Part shown: in pieces, positions 1 through 12,474 of the stretch
Layout of the letters: every line of letters begins with the position of its first letter
Position numbering within the stretch: position 1 is the first letter of the stretch
Source: Cryptomeria japonica
Taxonomy: Eukaryota; Streptophyta; Pinopsida; Cupressales; Cupressaceae
Direction: 5' to 3'
Assembly: GCF_030272615.1 (NCBI RefSeq)
Contig: NC_081410.1
Span: forward strand, 189,553,619 to 189,617,618
Length of the DNA stretch: 64,000 nt
Position numbers and translations under genes: made by a program
The notes under the pieces: generated by a model
Database searches by the model: none
Told to the model about the DNA's origin: nothing
The model's input: the letters and a program-made list of their open reading frames with translations, nothing else

Positions 1-330
1 AAATATGTTGCATTGATGTAGTATTGTCATTGATGATATGTGTATTGTAGATATGTCGATTAGAGATTGTTGCAGATATGATGTTGTAATTGATGATATG
101 GTTATTGCAAACATGGAGTAGTTGTGTGTTGATGTCAACACTATGATATTTCTTGTTTGGAATGCTAATATGGTGAAAGTGTGTTCAATTTATGTTTGTT
201 CATGGTTGGATGTCAAAATGTTAATGATTGATAGACTGTTGTAATAAAAGAACTCAAGTAGGTTATGCTAGTTTTGGTATTTCTAGCTCAAGAGATTGTA
301 CCACATTTCTTTATAGTTAAAGATATGATT
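1..330 (+). repeat. Copia LTR U3-like relic
   Basis: No coding content. The segment repeats the TTGTCATTGATG-type motif (about 23-36) and a GATGTCAACA motif (about 130-140). In this window these motifs mark the first part of Ty1/copia LTRs, for example just after 22111, 37017 and 38416. I infer a decayed U3 region cut by the window edge. No LTR terminus is visible, so this could be chance in AT-rich DNA. Confidence 0.3.
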
Positions 331-1680
331 ATGCAGTTTGGAATTTAGACACAGGAGGATGAGTAATTTGTATGTTTCTTAGTTAAATTCTATTGGGTGA
401 AAATTTTGTAAATTGGAAAGGTTTACAAAATTGTAGTTTCAACCACAATGTGTGAGATCAAATCTCTCCTCACAATGGGGAGGTTGCCTTCTTATTGTCT
501 TTGACCTATCACTCTTGACTAAGAACAAAAACCAAACTTACAACTTGGGCATTACAATCATTAATTCCTCTTATTTCAAAATAGGTATTTTCTTAAAGGC
601 TTACAATTAAGGAAAATAAAGAATAATAAAAACTAATACCATGAAACTGAACGAAGGAATAGTCATGTGTAGCACCAATGCAAAATATGATTAAAGAACT
701 TGCACAAGCTCAAAGACTTCCGCAACTCCTTTTTACAACTTAGATAAAAGAAGTGAAATATAAAGTAGCCCAAAGACTATCAAATATATTGTAGTTTGTA
801 AATTGAATAAAGAAGGAGACTCCGCAACACAAAGACTATTGAAAACTTCTTTTAACTCTGTTTCTAATTATTTTCTTCAAAACTTATTATTACAATTCAA
901 AGACTAACAAATATTAGATTTAAAGGCACTTTCACACAAATAAGAACTTCACAATACTATAAGTAAACTCCAAATTGTATAATCCAATGACATCAAAACA
1001 CTGAAATTGCATATAACTATGGTTCAACTCAAAGTTTGAATGCATAATTTCTCATTTATTCAATTAAAAACTGATTTACAAAATAACCTCAAAGTCTCAA
1101 GTTGCTACACAAACTAGTGGAATTTTTTTGATATGCATAAAGATTTATATTTACAATGAGCACACTCATATAAATAGGGGAGGGGCTATGAGAAAAATTA
1201 GGAAAAAGTTCAACTAACAATGACTAAGTCAAAAGTAGAATCCTTTTTTATTTAGGACTTGTGCAATCCTACATGTAAAAAATGTATATACAAAAAGATA
1301 CTTGAAATGTCAATTTCCAACAACAAAAATACATCTATAACTAAAAAGTGTAAAAATAACTAAGTGTCATCATACACTTCTTGTTCATTTTGATCTCATT
1401 TCAAAAACTCCTCAAACTTTTGCAAAGCAATTTTCATCTAGGATTCATCGCTCCTTGGGTGTGACTAGTAATGAATTGAAACCGAGTGATGAAATCCTCC
1501 AAACCAATATACCATTTCTTAAATTTGAATAACTTGCTTGAGGAAGATCATTTGTAGTCATGTTTTGGATTCACACAAACTGGATTCAAAAACCCACATT
1601 ACACTTGGAAGATACACAGGTGCAAATCGAACATAACACTGATTTACACTTAATACAAATTGGGTTTATATTTGAGATGG
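331..1680. other. AT-rich stretch, no gene recognised
   Basis: No open frame longer than background and no recognisable domain in either strand. The sequence has several short direct echoes of 'caaagacta' and 'aactcaaagt' (about 700-1100), which may be the wreck of a repeat. It leads directly into the palindromic minisatellite at 1681, so both may belong to one old LTR. Confidence 0.4.
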
Positions 1681-2137
1681 TGTAGTTTAGAGTTATGGTT
1701 CTCTGAATTACACTATTTTTACAAGTGAGGGTCAAATAGGTGTAGTTCGAGGTTATAACTCTGCACTACACATGGGTGAAATGCTTTCGGTATGGTTCGA
1801 GATTGTAACCCCAAACTATACCATGTGAAAGTGTAGAGATATTTTGGTATAGTTCAGAGTTATAACTCTGAGCTGCACCTTGTGAACTTATCTAAAGGTA
1901 CTTCATGTAGTTCAGAGTTGTAACTCCAAACTGCACTTTATGAAATTATGCAAGGACTTCGTGTAGTTTAGAGTTGTAACTCCGAACTGCACTAAGAGGG
2001 TGACTTTGGTGTAGTTCGAAGTTGTAACTTCGAACTACACTTATAGGTAAGATCGATGTAGTTTGAAGTTGTAACTTTGAACTACATTTGAAGGGTAAAA
2101 TTTTAGTGTAGTTCGGAGTTGTAACTCCAAACTTCTC
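1681..2137. repeat. Minisatellite of nine palindromic units
   Basis: Nine units begin near 1681, 1741, 1791, 1847, 1906, 1961, 2009, 2056 and 2106, spaced about 45-60 bp. Each carries a version of GTAGTT-(C/T)-(G/A)-GAGTT-GT-AACTC-..-AACT-(G/A)-CAC, an inverted repeat with a 2-base loop. The unit at 2009-2040 is a perfect palindrome with 15-bp arms. Arms change together between units: CAGAG pairs with CTCTG in the unit at 1847, CGAAG with CTTCG in the unit at 2009. The spacers between palindromes are not conserved. No protein frame runs through it. The role is unknown; it resembles the palindrome arrays inside the LTRs at 50236, 57035 and 61814. Confidence 0.85.
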
Positions 2138-2670
2138 CTACTCTTGAGACCTATGCAAAATCAAGGTTTAACTTTGATTATGCATAAAGAAATAAAAACA
2201 AACTCCTATAATAACAATTTATCAACCTTTCAAATTGACAACTTGAGACTCAAATTGAGATGATTTCTTGAGGGCCAAGTCATGAACAAGGAGAATGGAA
2301 ATTTACCGTAATCAATGTGCTTAGAGAACATGGGTTACAAATTGGACAAAAATTTGCAAGGGTTATCCCACAATTTGAGTGAGCCAAAATTGAGGATAAC
2401 AAGGTCACAAAAGTCAATACAACCATTTACAAGGTATGTTGAGTTGCGACAAATTTGCTGCATATCAGGATGGGTCAAAGGAATGGTTTGCACTTCTCTA
2501 TATCTCAATATTCACTGTTGTAGTTTGGGTAATATGATCATAAGGCCTTTAATTTACTTCTACTCAAGTTTTAGGTGTTCAGGTGTACTATAAGTGAATA
2601 AAATTGTTATTTCTCTTGACTGTGTTTCTTGGCATGCATATGATATTTGGATTCAATAGTTGTGTGTTTG
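2138..2670. other. No gene recognised
   Basis: A 92-codon open frame lies at 2315-2593 (+) but shows no domain, no biased composition and no neighbour that would support it. I treat it as chance. Confidence 0.4.
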
Positions 2671-3600
2671 TGTAGACACCTAAATTTCATTAATCTAATT
2701 AATTGAATTTATCTATCTTGAATGCTTTTAAATTAAATAATTACACATTTTTTAATTAATTAGTGTTCCCCCCATCTAGCTAATCAATTTTATTAATTAC
2801 ACTATAGTACCCTCTTAATTAATTATTTGACAACCATAAATCATTTAATTAATTATATATGACCCCTTCTTCTATTAATTAAATCAAGTGCATAATTTGA
2901 TTATTAAATCACTTTTGTCCTTTTCTTCCTTGGCCAATATAGAATTAATTAATTAATCCTATTTCCCCACATGTCTCCTAACCTAAACCCTTCTTCTAAC
3001 CTAACCACTACCTAACCCTTTGGTTCTAACCAAACCTATCCCCTCTAACCAACCTTATCATTTCTAACCCCCCTCCCTCTCACATGTGTGTGCACATTCA
3101 GGTTATATTTTCTAATATTTAGAAAATAATATTTATTTGGGTGTTTATCTCCCAAATAGACATGTGTCCTTGAGGACACATGCCATTCCAGTCCATGACA
3201 CTTTCCCTTTCTCAAGGACACTTGTCATCCTTGGTTGAGCCACTTCGAGGACAAGTGTGGAATTCCATTCCACATGTCATCTTGAGGATCACCACTTGTC
3301 TTCTTTGAAGACAAGTGTCTCATTTTCAAGCCCTCTCATTTCCCATCCATGTCTATTTAATGCCTCCTTTTTCTTTGCAATTCATCCACTTTCATGCTAT
3401 CATACCATCGAAATGTCAAACTATTCACTCATCCTTATCATATCATTTTCTCATCCTATCAAAATCTTTCATCAACCTTCATAGAGCACAATTGAGCATC
3501 CACAACATAGAGAGCACACATCAAATTGAAGGAAAACCAAATCAAGGAAATTGAGTTTGCATTTTATCACAACTTTTATTATTAGCTTAATTAATTTCCT
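2671..3600 (+). repeat. LTR-like segment, TGTAGACACC family, copy 1
   Basis: Starts with TGTAGACACCTAAA. It continues with iterated ATTAATTAAATTT-like AT blocks to about 2960, then a C-rich stretch built on 'cctaaccc/ctaacc', then several 'gaggacacttgtcat' echoes (3160-3310). The same order of blocks is seen from 10578, where a TATA box follows. I infer an LTR (U3 to R) of an unclassified LTR retroelement. The 3' end is not defined; 3600 is where similarity in composition stops. No target-site duplication was found. Confidence 0.5.
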
Positions 3601-5760
3601 TTTAGTATCCTTATCTTGAGTGTTTGGTTAATTTGTGGTTGCCTAGCTTTTTATCTTTGTTATTTCAATCTCTTTGTTTTAGCACTCACATTTTCATGCA
3701 CACATTTCTAGCATGCCAAGTGGGACCCACTTTAGGGGTCATATATCATGATTTTTTTTGTTTGAATGTGTTTTTCATAAATTTTGAGTACTTGCAAGCA
3801 AAAACATGGGGATATAGGTGGATTTCCTCCTCGGCGGAAGTCTATTTCATCATTCGTGTAATTTTGAGAAACAATGGGAATGCATTCTCATAGCCATACA
3901 TAAGGTATAAAATCAAAATTATGCTCTTGGGTTTTTTATTTTTATTCAATCAAGTTTTCACGATAATGCAGTAGGATTGTGGGGTAAAGTAGCTAGTTTT
4001 CATAGTAAAACAATGGGTTTGTGTAGGGAAACAACGGGTTTGCATAAGGAAACAATGGGTTTGGGTTAGCTGGCTATATTTTCTCTCTTTGTTTTTTTTA
4101 ATCAAAATTATTTTACTAGTAAAACCTCAGGAATACTTATTGAATTGGTGGGTTTGCAGTAGTAATTTATAAGTACTGGGTTTGCTTTGTTAGACAATGG
4201 GAATGCTCTTTGTGTTAATTACTATCATTTTCTCGAATGTTAATTTCATGATTTTATTGCTAACTCACTAATTTGTTGTTGTTTTCTATTTTTTTGCTAA
4301 CATTTATGCAAGTTCATTAGTAGAATACCCCAAAAGCCTAAATACTAACTTGTTTGTTGTAGGACCACCAAAGAGGGGTGCACTAACTTAGTCAAAATGA
4401 ACACCATGTCTTTTTAGTAGTTATAAAATATCTCAATTTTCTAAAGGAATTAACCTTGTTTGTCATGTATTCTTTTGTTTAGATTAGATCACTAAAATAG
4501 TATACAAGTATCCTCTCCCCTCACGTCTCCGGGTGACCATGGGTGCAAGATAATGTGTACTATTTTATTAGCGAGCTTGCCTCCCAGTTCTATATGTCAA
4601 TGAGAGGGAACAACTCAAGTGGTACTTAATCTAGTCCACTATATAAACAAGGGTGAAACGAAAGTCATAGCCCGCTAGTATTAGCTTCTACCATTCTTGT
4701 GAATCTAAAATGAGTTTATACTCAAAGTACGGTTGACTTGGTGCATGTAGGGTGCTAGCTTTCCTATATTCTAACTAAACACCCATGTTGTAGTGGCCCA
4801 AAACCCTTAGCTTGCTGGCGCAGGAGGTCAAACCTCTAAAGCTACCCCAATTTGTACTTTGCATTGTTGAGATAGATGTCCCTCGGTTTATAATACCTTC
4901 AGATCATCTGGGTATGATATTTTGGTGCACTAGAGAAGTGTGTGCTATGGTGGGGGAGCCAGTGCCACAAAAATCTCTTTCTATCCACTTTGTTTAAGTA
5001 TTTGTAGAAATCCAAGTCGGGATTTAGCAAGTAGTATCACATTTCCAACCTAAGATGTACATACTTACAATTGCATTGTGTTCGTTCATACTAGAAAATA
5101 ACTAAGGGATAATCTAGGTCCTCATCTTCCAGTTGAGTCAGATGTTTTCTCTTGTATATTTGTTGTGTTTTTGTGTCACTATCTCTTTTGCCAAAAGTCA
5201 AGTATAAAAAACAACGAGTTCGTAGTCCATTTTCATCACTTTAGTTTGTCAGAAACTACAAGTTCGTTGTCTCAAAACTATGAGATTGCACCCTAGAATG
5301 ATGGGAATTCCATTCAAATGATTCAGTATACCCTATTTGTAAAGCGACAAGTTTGCATTTTGAAGTGGTGGGAACAACTCTCTTCCTAGTCAGTTTATCA
5401 CATTGTCCTAAACAACAAGTTCACGTCAAAATTTTGAAATAAATTTTCCTAGTCCGTCGAAACTATGGGCAAATGTTTTTCCCAATCTATTTACCGTCTT
5501 TTCCAAACAACGAGTTTGATTCAAAATTAATAAGTCATTCACCAAGTCCTCCAAATGGCGGGAACACATTTTCCAAGTCAGTTTACCTCATTTATGAAGC
5601 AATGAGTTGCGCTTTGGAACGATGCAAACACTGCTCATTGTCTTATATTTTACTAACCTCTATCAAAATCATGGGTTCGTAGTAAGAAACCACAAGATTT
5701 CTATATAAAATGGTGGGTTTTCTTCCAAAATTGTTGGGAATGCCATTTTCCTCATTATGT
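3601..5760. repeat. Field of diverged AACAACGGGTTTGC-like motifs
   Basis: About 22 versions of a 13-15 base motif (AACAAYGGGTTTGC, with variants such as AACAACGAGTTCG and ATGGTGGGAACA) are scattered at 3871-4210 and 5205-5745, roughly every 30-60 bp, all in the same orientation. Between them, 4500-5000 is more complex sequence with a few short open frames but no domain I can name. Probably the untranslated leader or a tandem region of the element whose LTR starts at 2671. That link is inferred from position only. Confidence 0.45.
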
Positions 5761-6733
5761 TACCCAATTTTTCCAAGGTTTAGTTTGATCTATCAGGTCT
5801 AGGGAGTTTACATTTGCCCAAACTTGGTTTTGGTCTATTTTTGCATTGTTATTAGCACCTACCAAGGTCTCAACTCATATCATCACATTGGTCATCTTAG
5901 TTATTGAGTCAATCATGGTCATCATTTCAAGTTTTGCATTATCATTATCATCATCTCACATCTTCATATCCTCGTCATCGTTGCATCTTTCCTAAGCCAG
6001 GGATTAATCTTTCAATCAAATCGATCTTTAATACAATCAATCATGCCATCAATATAATTATCCAATGTCAATTGAGTCTCAAATTAGTCTCCGTGTATAA
6101 CTGAATTGAGTCATTCGCTCTTTCATCTCTAGTCCTTTTGGCTAGTTATCTTACTAAATCAGTTATCCTTTTTTGGTCAATCATTAAATCCTTTTGTTTA
6201 ATTTGTCATCCACTTCATCAAATAAATTGAATAAAAAATCAATCCTTTTTGGTCTCATATTCCACAATTGCAATATATACATCCCTTTTGTGTGACATTT
6301 ATTATTATCTCTTCGACTATATCGTGTCTAGAGTTTAATCTTTTGTATCAATATGGCCTTATCATCTCGATCTAGAATTTTGGTTTACATTGATATGTCT
6401 TGTTGCTTGAGTGCATCCTCTTGACTAACTTCAATGTTGCATGGATTTAATTACACTTCATCCAATTACAATTTGAGTCCCAATCTCCCAATCAATATAG
6501 TCTTTGGTTCAGTCATTGCTCTCTCCTCAATCATTTCATCAATTTGATTGATTCAACTAATTAATCCAATCCTTGACTTTAGCGTCACATTTTGTTATCA
6601 CATCTTTTCATCTCGTGGTTCATGCCCATGACCACTCGATCCTAATATTGGCAAGCAATGAAATAACAACCTTCTCAATTTAGAGTAGGATTTTTTGACT
6701 CACAACTGAATCCCAACAAGCGTCAATCCCATT
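5761..6733. other. Pyrimidine-rich non-coding stretch
   Basis: The plus strand is rich in CATCATT and ATCAATC runs and in T/C, with stops in all frames. No promoter, RNA gene or terminal repeat could be defined. It may be more of the same element leader. Confidence 0.35.
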
Positions 6734-6919
6734 ATGTCAAAAAATGTTCCTATCAGTTATGATCCACTTAATCCCATTGTCTTTGATGAAACTATGGTTA
6801 ATCAACCTCAGAACCAACATAACCATGACACCGAAGCACTTCTAGAACAACCAACAGTACAATTGCACCCACAACACAACAAGATAACTTTGCACCACAG
6901 ACATTCTAGACCAAACTAA
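6734..6919 (+). CDS. Short ORF, possible gag N-terminus (unverified)
   Basis: A 61-codon frame starting MSKNVPISYDPLNP, rich in Asn, Gln, His and Pro, with no known domain. It lies about 100 bp upstream of the copia gag relic and in the same direction, so it could be a gag N-terminal remnant. Low-complexity N/Q/H-rich peptides are also common by chance in this composition. I cannot assign a function. Confidence 0.15.
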   Translation: MSKNVPISYDPLNPIVFDETMVNQPQNQHNHDTEALLEQPTVQLHPQHNKITLHHRHSRPN

Positions 6920-7009
6920 AGCAACAAGTTTGACATCAATGACAACCACAACAATATATCAACTCATATTTTCAACAATGATAAGGTAAATAAAATCAAG
7001 TTGCAAAAT

Positions 7010-7990
7010 TTCAAGTGTAATTTTGAGAATTTGAAGATGTTTAAGGATTAAGACATTGCTTGCTATATCATTTGGGTTGATGAAGTTGTAACTAACATTA
7101 GATATATTGGTTTTGAATTCAAAGAAGATGAAGTTGTGAAAAACTTACTAGATCTCTTCCCAAATCTTATAGTCATAAGGTATCTTCTATTGAGGAAATT
7201 AAGGACTTGGATAAATATTCAATAGATCAACTATATGGTGCTCTGACTTCTTTCGAGATGAGAGAGTTTGGTAAAGATGTTGGTAAAAGATAAGCTACAT
7301 TCAAAGTTAGTAAATAGGAAGAAGATGAAGATGTTGATCTTCCTGATGGGTTTGATGGAGGAGCAAATTTTGTGAGAATATTGAAGAAAGACACTAGAAA
7401 GTACAAAGGCAAGATACCTTTCAAATTTTTCATAAGTCTTTATTCCAAATAGGACAACTATTCAAATGATGAAACACTCTTCATGGCCTTGAAAATAGAT
7501 GACAAAAAGGATGGTACTAAAAAATGCAAGATTTCTGGTACCTTGCAGTCTGAGAAAAATAATAAAAAATCAATGATTGTATGGATTTATTTTCATTATA
7601 AAGAGGAACAAAATTATTGGGTGATTGACAATGGTTGTTCCAATCACATGTTCGGTGATAGGAGAAAGTTTATCAATCTTAATAAGTGGAATGAAGGGTT
7701 TGCCAAGTTTGAAGATGAAGGGTCAAGATAAATTTGTGAAATAGGAGAAATAACTATTGATGGAAAACATAAGACAAAGGATGCCCTATATTCTAAAGGA
7801 CTCAATCATAATCTTCTTAGTGTTAGTTAGATGTGAAGTAAAGGATACCATCTTACATTTTATGACAAGGGTTATCAAATTAGGAAAGCTAACTCTTGAA
7901 GATTGGTAGCAGAAGGATCTAGGACTCGAAGAAATGTTTATCACCTAAAGGAGACCAATCTTGTAGTGCTCCTCCATGATTCATACTTTA
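7010..7990 (+). pseudogene. Ty1/copia gag-protease relic
   Basis: Pieces of a copia polyprotein in several frames. A UBN2-type gag segment (RSLPKSYSHKV, then DLDKYSIDQLYGALTSFEM) is at about 7150-7290. The zinc knuckle expected near 7420 has lost its cysteines. The protease region reads WVIDNGCSNHMFGD (7618-7660), where the catalytic DSG of the family has become DNG. The GAG-pre-integrase region follows (LNHNLLSVS near 7803). In-frame stops at about 7290, 7317, 7450 and 7729 and at least one frameshift show it is dead. No integrase, reverse transcriptase or LTR follows in this orientation; the element is cut near 8000. Confidence 0.8.
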
Positions 7991-9757
7991 TGATGGCTAT
8001 GATAGCTACTAATGGACTCTTCTCATGTCTTGATACTTCTTGTTTCATGCTTTGCTCTTTCATATTTTGAGATACCTTTGCATATCAGTGGATACAATAT
8101 GGTATTTATGATGATGGTTCTAGATTTAGAGCTACTTGATGATGTTAGGGTTTACTATTTAATGGACTTGGTGATAATAAATTTCGTAGATGATATGGTT
8201 TATATTTATACTCATGATGTTATATCTTGTGCTAACCCTAATTTTGATAATCTTATTGTATATGGATGATGGTTGTTTGATTATGCCATATCTATGTTTA
8301 TGTTATTTTATTTTCTACTTGTATGAAAGGGATGCCACCACATAACTCATCATGAGAAGGATGTGATATTATAATTCTCTTTCACCTGACTATGTTGATC
8401 TGATGAATATACATATGCACATGTTTGTCCCTTGATGATGTTGTGCAAGAGTGCAGGTACTAGGCATTGACTCCACCTTGTTCTGTAGGTTTGAGCATGC
8501 CTCCTTTCCCAATGGTAGTTGATTGGAAGTGACACTAGGGCCCTACCACACCTATCCCTAGTTTATATCTTTAATTTTGATATTTTGTCCTGATTGCATT
8601 ATCATTAACCTAATCCTTGTTTAGGATGTGCGGTCTTGAGGATGGTTGAGTGTATAGTCATATTTTATCCCTTTTATTTTATTTTAATTTATTTAATCTA
8701 TTTGAGATTTATTATGTTATAAGGTTGATTATTATTAATATTAATTTATTAAATTAATTAAATATTATTAATATTAGATAAGGTGTAAATTATGATAATA
8801 TCATCCGTGTATTATTTATGTGTGTATTTTGAGTAAGTTGGGGTTGAATAATTAATGATATTGTGTCCCTTGTTTTCCTTCCTACTCTCTAGGAGGAATT
8901 ATTTGAAAAATTATTATGTTTTATGGGTGGAAATGAAATATTTATATGCATAAATTATTCTAAGTGGGATATTATATATATGCTTAAATATTAAATGAGT
9001 TTGGTTTTTTATAATTTAATCCTTGGTTGTGATTGGTTGGGGAATTTGGTTGTTTCTTGTACAAACACCAACTCCCATTTTTGGGGAATGGTATTTGTCT
9101 AGGAAATGACATAATTTTGGGGTGAATCTTTTGCTAAAAAGTTTTTGGATTTTGGAGGAAAATTGTGAGAAGAATTGTAGTGTTGTTTGTGTTGGGTTTA
9201 GAGGATTTTTGTGAGAGTTTTTTAGAGGATCGTGGAAGAATTTGAAGTGCATTTTATTGGATATTATTGTTGTGTGTTTGGTGATTGAGAAAGCTTGATA
9301 GATTGACTAGAATTATTGTTTATGTGGGGGTTGTGCATGTAGAGTGGTTCTTCATCTTCTCTTTGTCCATATTCTCCTATTTTCTAGGTTGGATTCTTAA
9401 GCCATTTGATTTTTATGTATTGAAATAATATATGAATTTAGAAATATTGTTTTATATTTTTTTTTAATGCCTTGATTCCATTCTAGAAAGATTATGTATT
9501 TGTGGTTTGAAATTTGCAAGTTAAATGAATTAGGTGTTTCCTTTGATGCATTTTTCCGGACTATTTTCATAGTTTTGGCTCTCTGAGTTTTATTATTTAT
9601 CTTGGGGGAGATAAAATGGAAATGGAATTCACCCCTCTCGAATGGGTCTTAGTCACTTTTGGCATTTTTGATTGTCTGGTTTTTAAGATTTGGGCCCAAA
9701 GTTAACCTTGGGTCTTTGTCCTAGTTGCTATTGCAAATTTTCTAAAACAACATCCAA
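7991..9757. other. AT-rich stretch without recognisable genes
   Basis: Open frames at 8012-8269 (+), 8350-8535 (-) and 9016-9252 (-) have no domain. The block 8680-9010 is an extreme run of TTATTAATATTAATTT-type sequence, similar in texture to the first part of the LTR-like segments at 2671 and 10578. I see no terminal motif that would make it a third copy. Confidence 0.4.
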
Positions 9758-9826
9758 ATGCACCAAAAGAAGTTGAAAATGCACCAAAAGAAGTTGAAAA
9801 TTCACTAAAAGAAGTTGTAAATGTGC
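9758..9826. repeat. 21-bp tandem repeat, about 3.3 copies
   Basis: The unit AATGCACCAAAAGAAGTTGAA is repeated with increasing divergence. The period of 21 is seven codons; in the plus frame the unit reads N-A-P-K-E-V-E. No long frame surrounds it, so it may be a remnant of a coding repeat or just replication slippage. Confidence 0.75.
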
Positions 9827-10577
9827 TAATTCACTGGTTTTTCTCTCCAGATCAGTTTTGGGGGTCTGAGTTAGCTTGGTCGATCTAGAGGCTTGGTTTT
9901 GGGTCTATAACTCTTTGTTGCATATTTTCAGAGGCTACATGATAGTTTGTGATGGATTCGTGTGTTTTTATTTCATTTGCATGTGTTCATTCAATATGGT
10001 CTTGTAATGGGTGAAAAATTAGGGTTTACATCGTTAGATGTATGAAAACCACTAATTTTGTGACTTAGAGACTATTATAATCAAAAGAGGGTTACAATCC
10101 AATAGATCTAGTCACAAATCAGCAAGGATTATGACTAAGAAATATTATTGGATTAATTAGACCTCTTTTGTGAGTTGAATTCTTGAAATTAGAATAAAAG
10201 TATTGAAAATGAAGGTGAAAGTCTAAAAGCAATAAGCTATAGTTGTCAGATTGAGCCACGAACTTGGATCTAAGCAATGTAAGCAGATTCAAATTTGTTC
10301 CCAAAAAGAGCTCCTAAAATGCCAGGATCATTTTGGCCATGCCTTGGTCCTCTGAAATTTTTACACTCCATTGGGGGATGGATTTGTCACTATAAATAAT
10401 GTTTTTTCTAAAGCTCACAACTCCACACCCGTTTCCTACACATAGAACGAAGGGGAAATAGGTTGGGAATAAGGGTTTTCCTAAGTCAAACCCAGGTTTA
10501 GGAATTAACCTTGAATTAAATGTTGCAAATATTGACATAAATGATGGGAAGATATACCTCAAATCTGCAATGACTGA
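9827..10577. other. No gene recognised
   Basis: Short open frames on the minus strand (10119-10304 and 10314-10586) carry no domain and overlap the start of the LTR-like segment at 10578. I see nothing that supports a gene or RNA. Confidence 0.4.
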
Positions 10578-11100
10578 TGTAGACACCTAAAATTGTCATG
10601 TCCTAATTAAATAAATACATTTATTTATTTAATTATTTTATCCTATGCCTTCTATTAATTAAATAAATTTATATTTATTTAATTAATTCATTTATCCTCC
10701 TCTAGCCTTTCCTTAAAATAAATATTTTTATTTATTTAAATTATCCTTTCCCTAAATTAATAAATATTTTATTTATTTAATTGGTCTCACTTCCTCTATT
10801 AATTAAATAAATCTTTATTTATTTAATTAGTTCATTAGATTTTTGCCTCCATGACACTTGTCATTTATCTCTTAATTTTCTTCTAACTATCCCGTTCTTA
10901 TTTTATTATTTTCTCTACCTACCCTCTAATCTCGACTGACCATTTATCTCTTAACCTCTTAATCCTATCCCTCCATTTCCTAAGGTGTCTTCTATATAAG
11001 AGGATACTCTCATAATTTCATAACCCTAGTGACATATGCAATCTAGCTTTCTTGCAATCAAGTGACTTCACAACCACAATCTGTTCGTTGTTGAGCTGTT
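10578..11100 (+). repeat. LTR-like segment, TGTAGACACC family, copy 2
   Basis: Opens with TGTAGACACCTAAAATTGTC. ATTAAATAAAT iterations follow (10600-10840), then 'ccatgacacttgtcat' (10849), a C-rich stretch (10880-10980) and a TATA box CTATATAA at 10992-10999 followed by GAGGATACTCTC. The block order matches copy 1 at 2671. I infer U3 plus promoter of an LTR; transcription would start shortly after 11020 on the plus strand. The inner boundary and element class are unknown. Confidence 0.55.
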
Positions 11101-12079
11101 GTGCATAATACAAAATCTGAGAGCAAATATGTCAAACAAGATCAATGAAGATAGGAAACAATGGAGATCAAACCCTACTAAGCATGTGAATCGTATAATC
11201 TCTCTATTTTTTATGTTATTTGCATGTTTTAGGTTCTTCATTGGTGTATGGTGGATTCTTGATAGTAGAACTAGGGTTTTATGTGCTTGGATATTTCATG
11301 GTTTTACAATAGTTTTAATCTTCCAAATTTCACCATATACAACTGATAATGATGCTTTTCTTCTTGAATTTAACCACATATGTTTTATGAAATGGCATGA
11401 ACATGACAAAACCCTAATTACACACATATTCTTACATATGAATTATGTAATGTTACTCCATAATGGATAAATGAGGAATATGCAGCCTTAAAGAACTCTA
11501 GAAATACTTGATGATGGATACTTTAATGCTTGAATGATAGATTGCTTGAATTAATTCCTTATGATTATCTTTTTATCCTCCTTTATGCATATGTATCTAT
11601 ATCCAAATGAGAGGTATGGACCTCCTTATATACCCACCTATTGAAAAACACCTTAATTTTTTGACATGGGCTAACATGGAGATCACAATATCGATAGCTC
11701 ATTGTGACCATTAAGAGGGGCCAAATTAAGGTCCTTTTTGAGAGTACCAAGGCACCATGGCCTTGTCCCAATGAGGACCATGCTTCCATGCCCTAGTACT
11801 ACCCCATTTTAGGGCCAAAATCAAGAGGCCATGTGATGTGCAAAGGGGAAATGAGGCTAGATTTGAATGACATGAGTAGAATTACGTCCTAGTCTAGCTT
11901 TGGGACATGAAAACTAAGAGGAGGACCAAAATGTGGACTAAAGGATGCTACAAGTCTATTGATTCTACATTCATGATGATGTTTGAGAGAAATTGGTAAA
12001 ATGAGTGATTTTGTGAATCAAAAAATGATTTTATGGTTCAGATTATGTTATGGAACCAACAATTTATAATTTTATAATG
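11101..12079. other. Region after LTR-like promoter, no recognised gene
   Basis: A 123-codon plus-strand frame (11099-11470) has a hydrophobic stretch around residues 35-75 but no family signature, and sits where a leader would be expected after the promoter at 10992. The rest is stop-rich. The LINE 3' end begins at about 12080 on the minus strand. Confidence 0.35.
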
Positions 12080-12474
12080 TTTCATATTTTTTATTAAGAA
12101 AAAACAATTTTTAAGGTACTCGAAACCTGCTTACAATATGAAAGATGAGCATGAGAGAAACAAGACAAAACACCTGCAAAAGACCAGCACAAAAACCAGC
12201 AACTAGGACAAAAAGACAACAAGGAGCCAACAAGAAATTGGCATTCAAAACCCAGCATTACATATCAATTGAACACTTTTATAGAATCCTCAACATTTTG
12301 GACCAATAGCATCATCGCTTTGGCCACTTCCCTCAGATCATTGCTCTCCTGTTTTAGCTAGATGTCTTTCATTTTGGTCTCCATCTCAGTGGTGTTCTGC
12401 CTAGTCCTTCACTTGGAAATTTGGTGGGTGGAGCTGGAGGTCAGTGCATCTTCAATGATTACCAAGTTCTTATC

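Noticed and set aside
11099-11470. A 123-codon plus-strand frame after a TATA-containing segment
   Set aside because: No domain and no codon pattern. The position fits a leader, and one hydrophobic stretch is not enough to call a gene.
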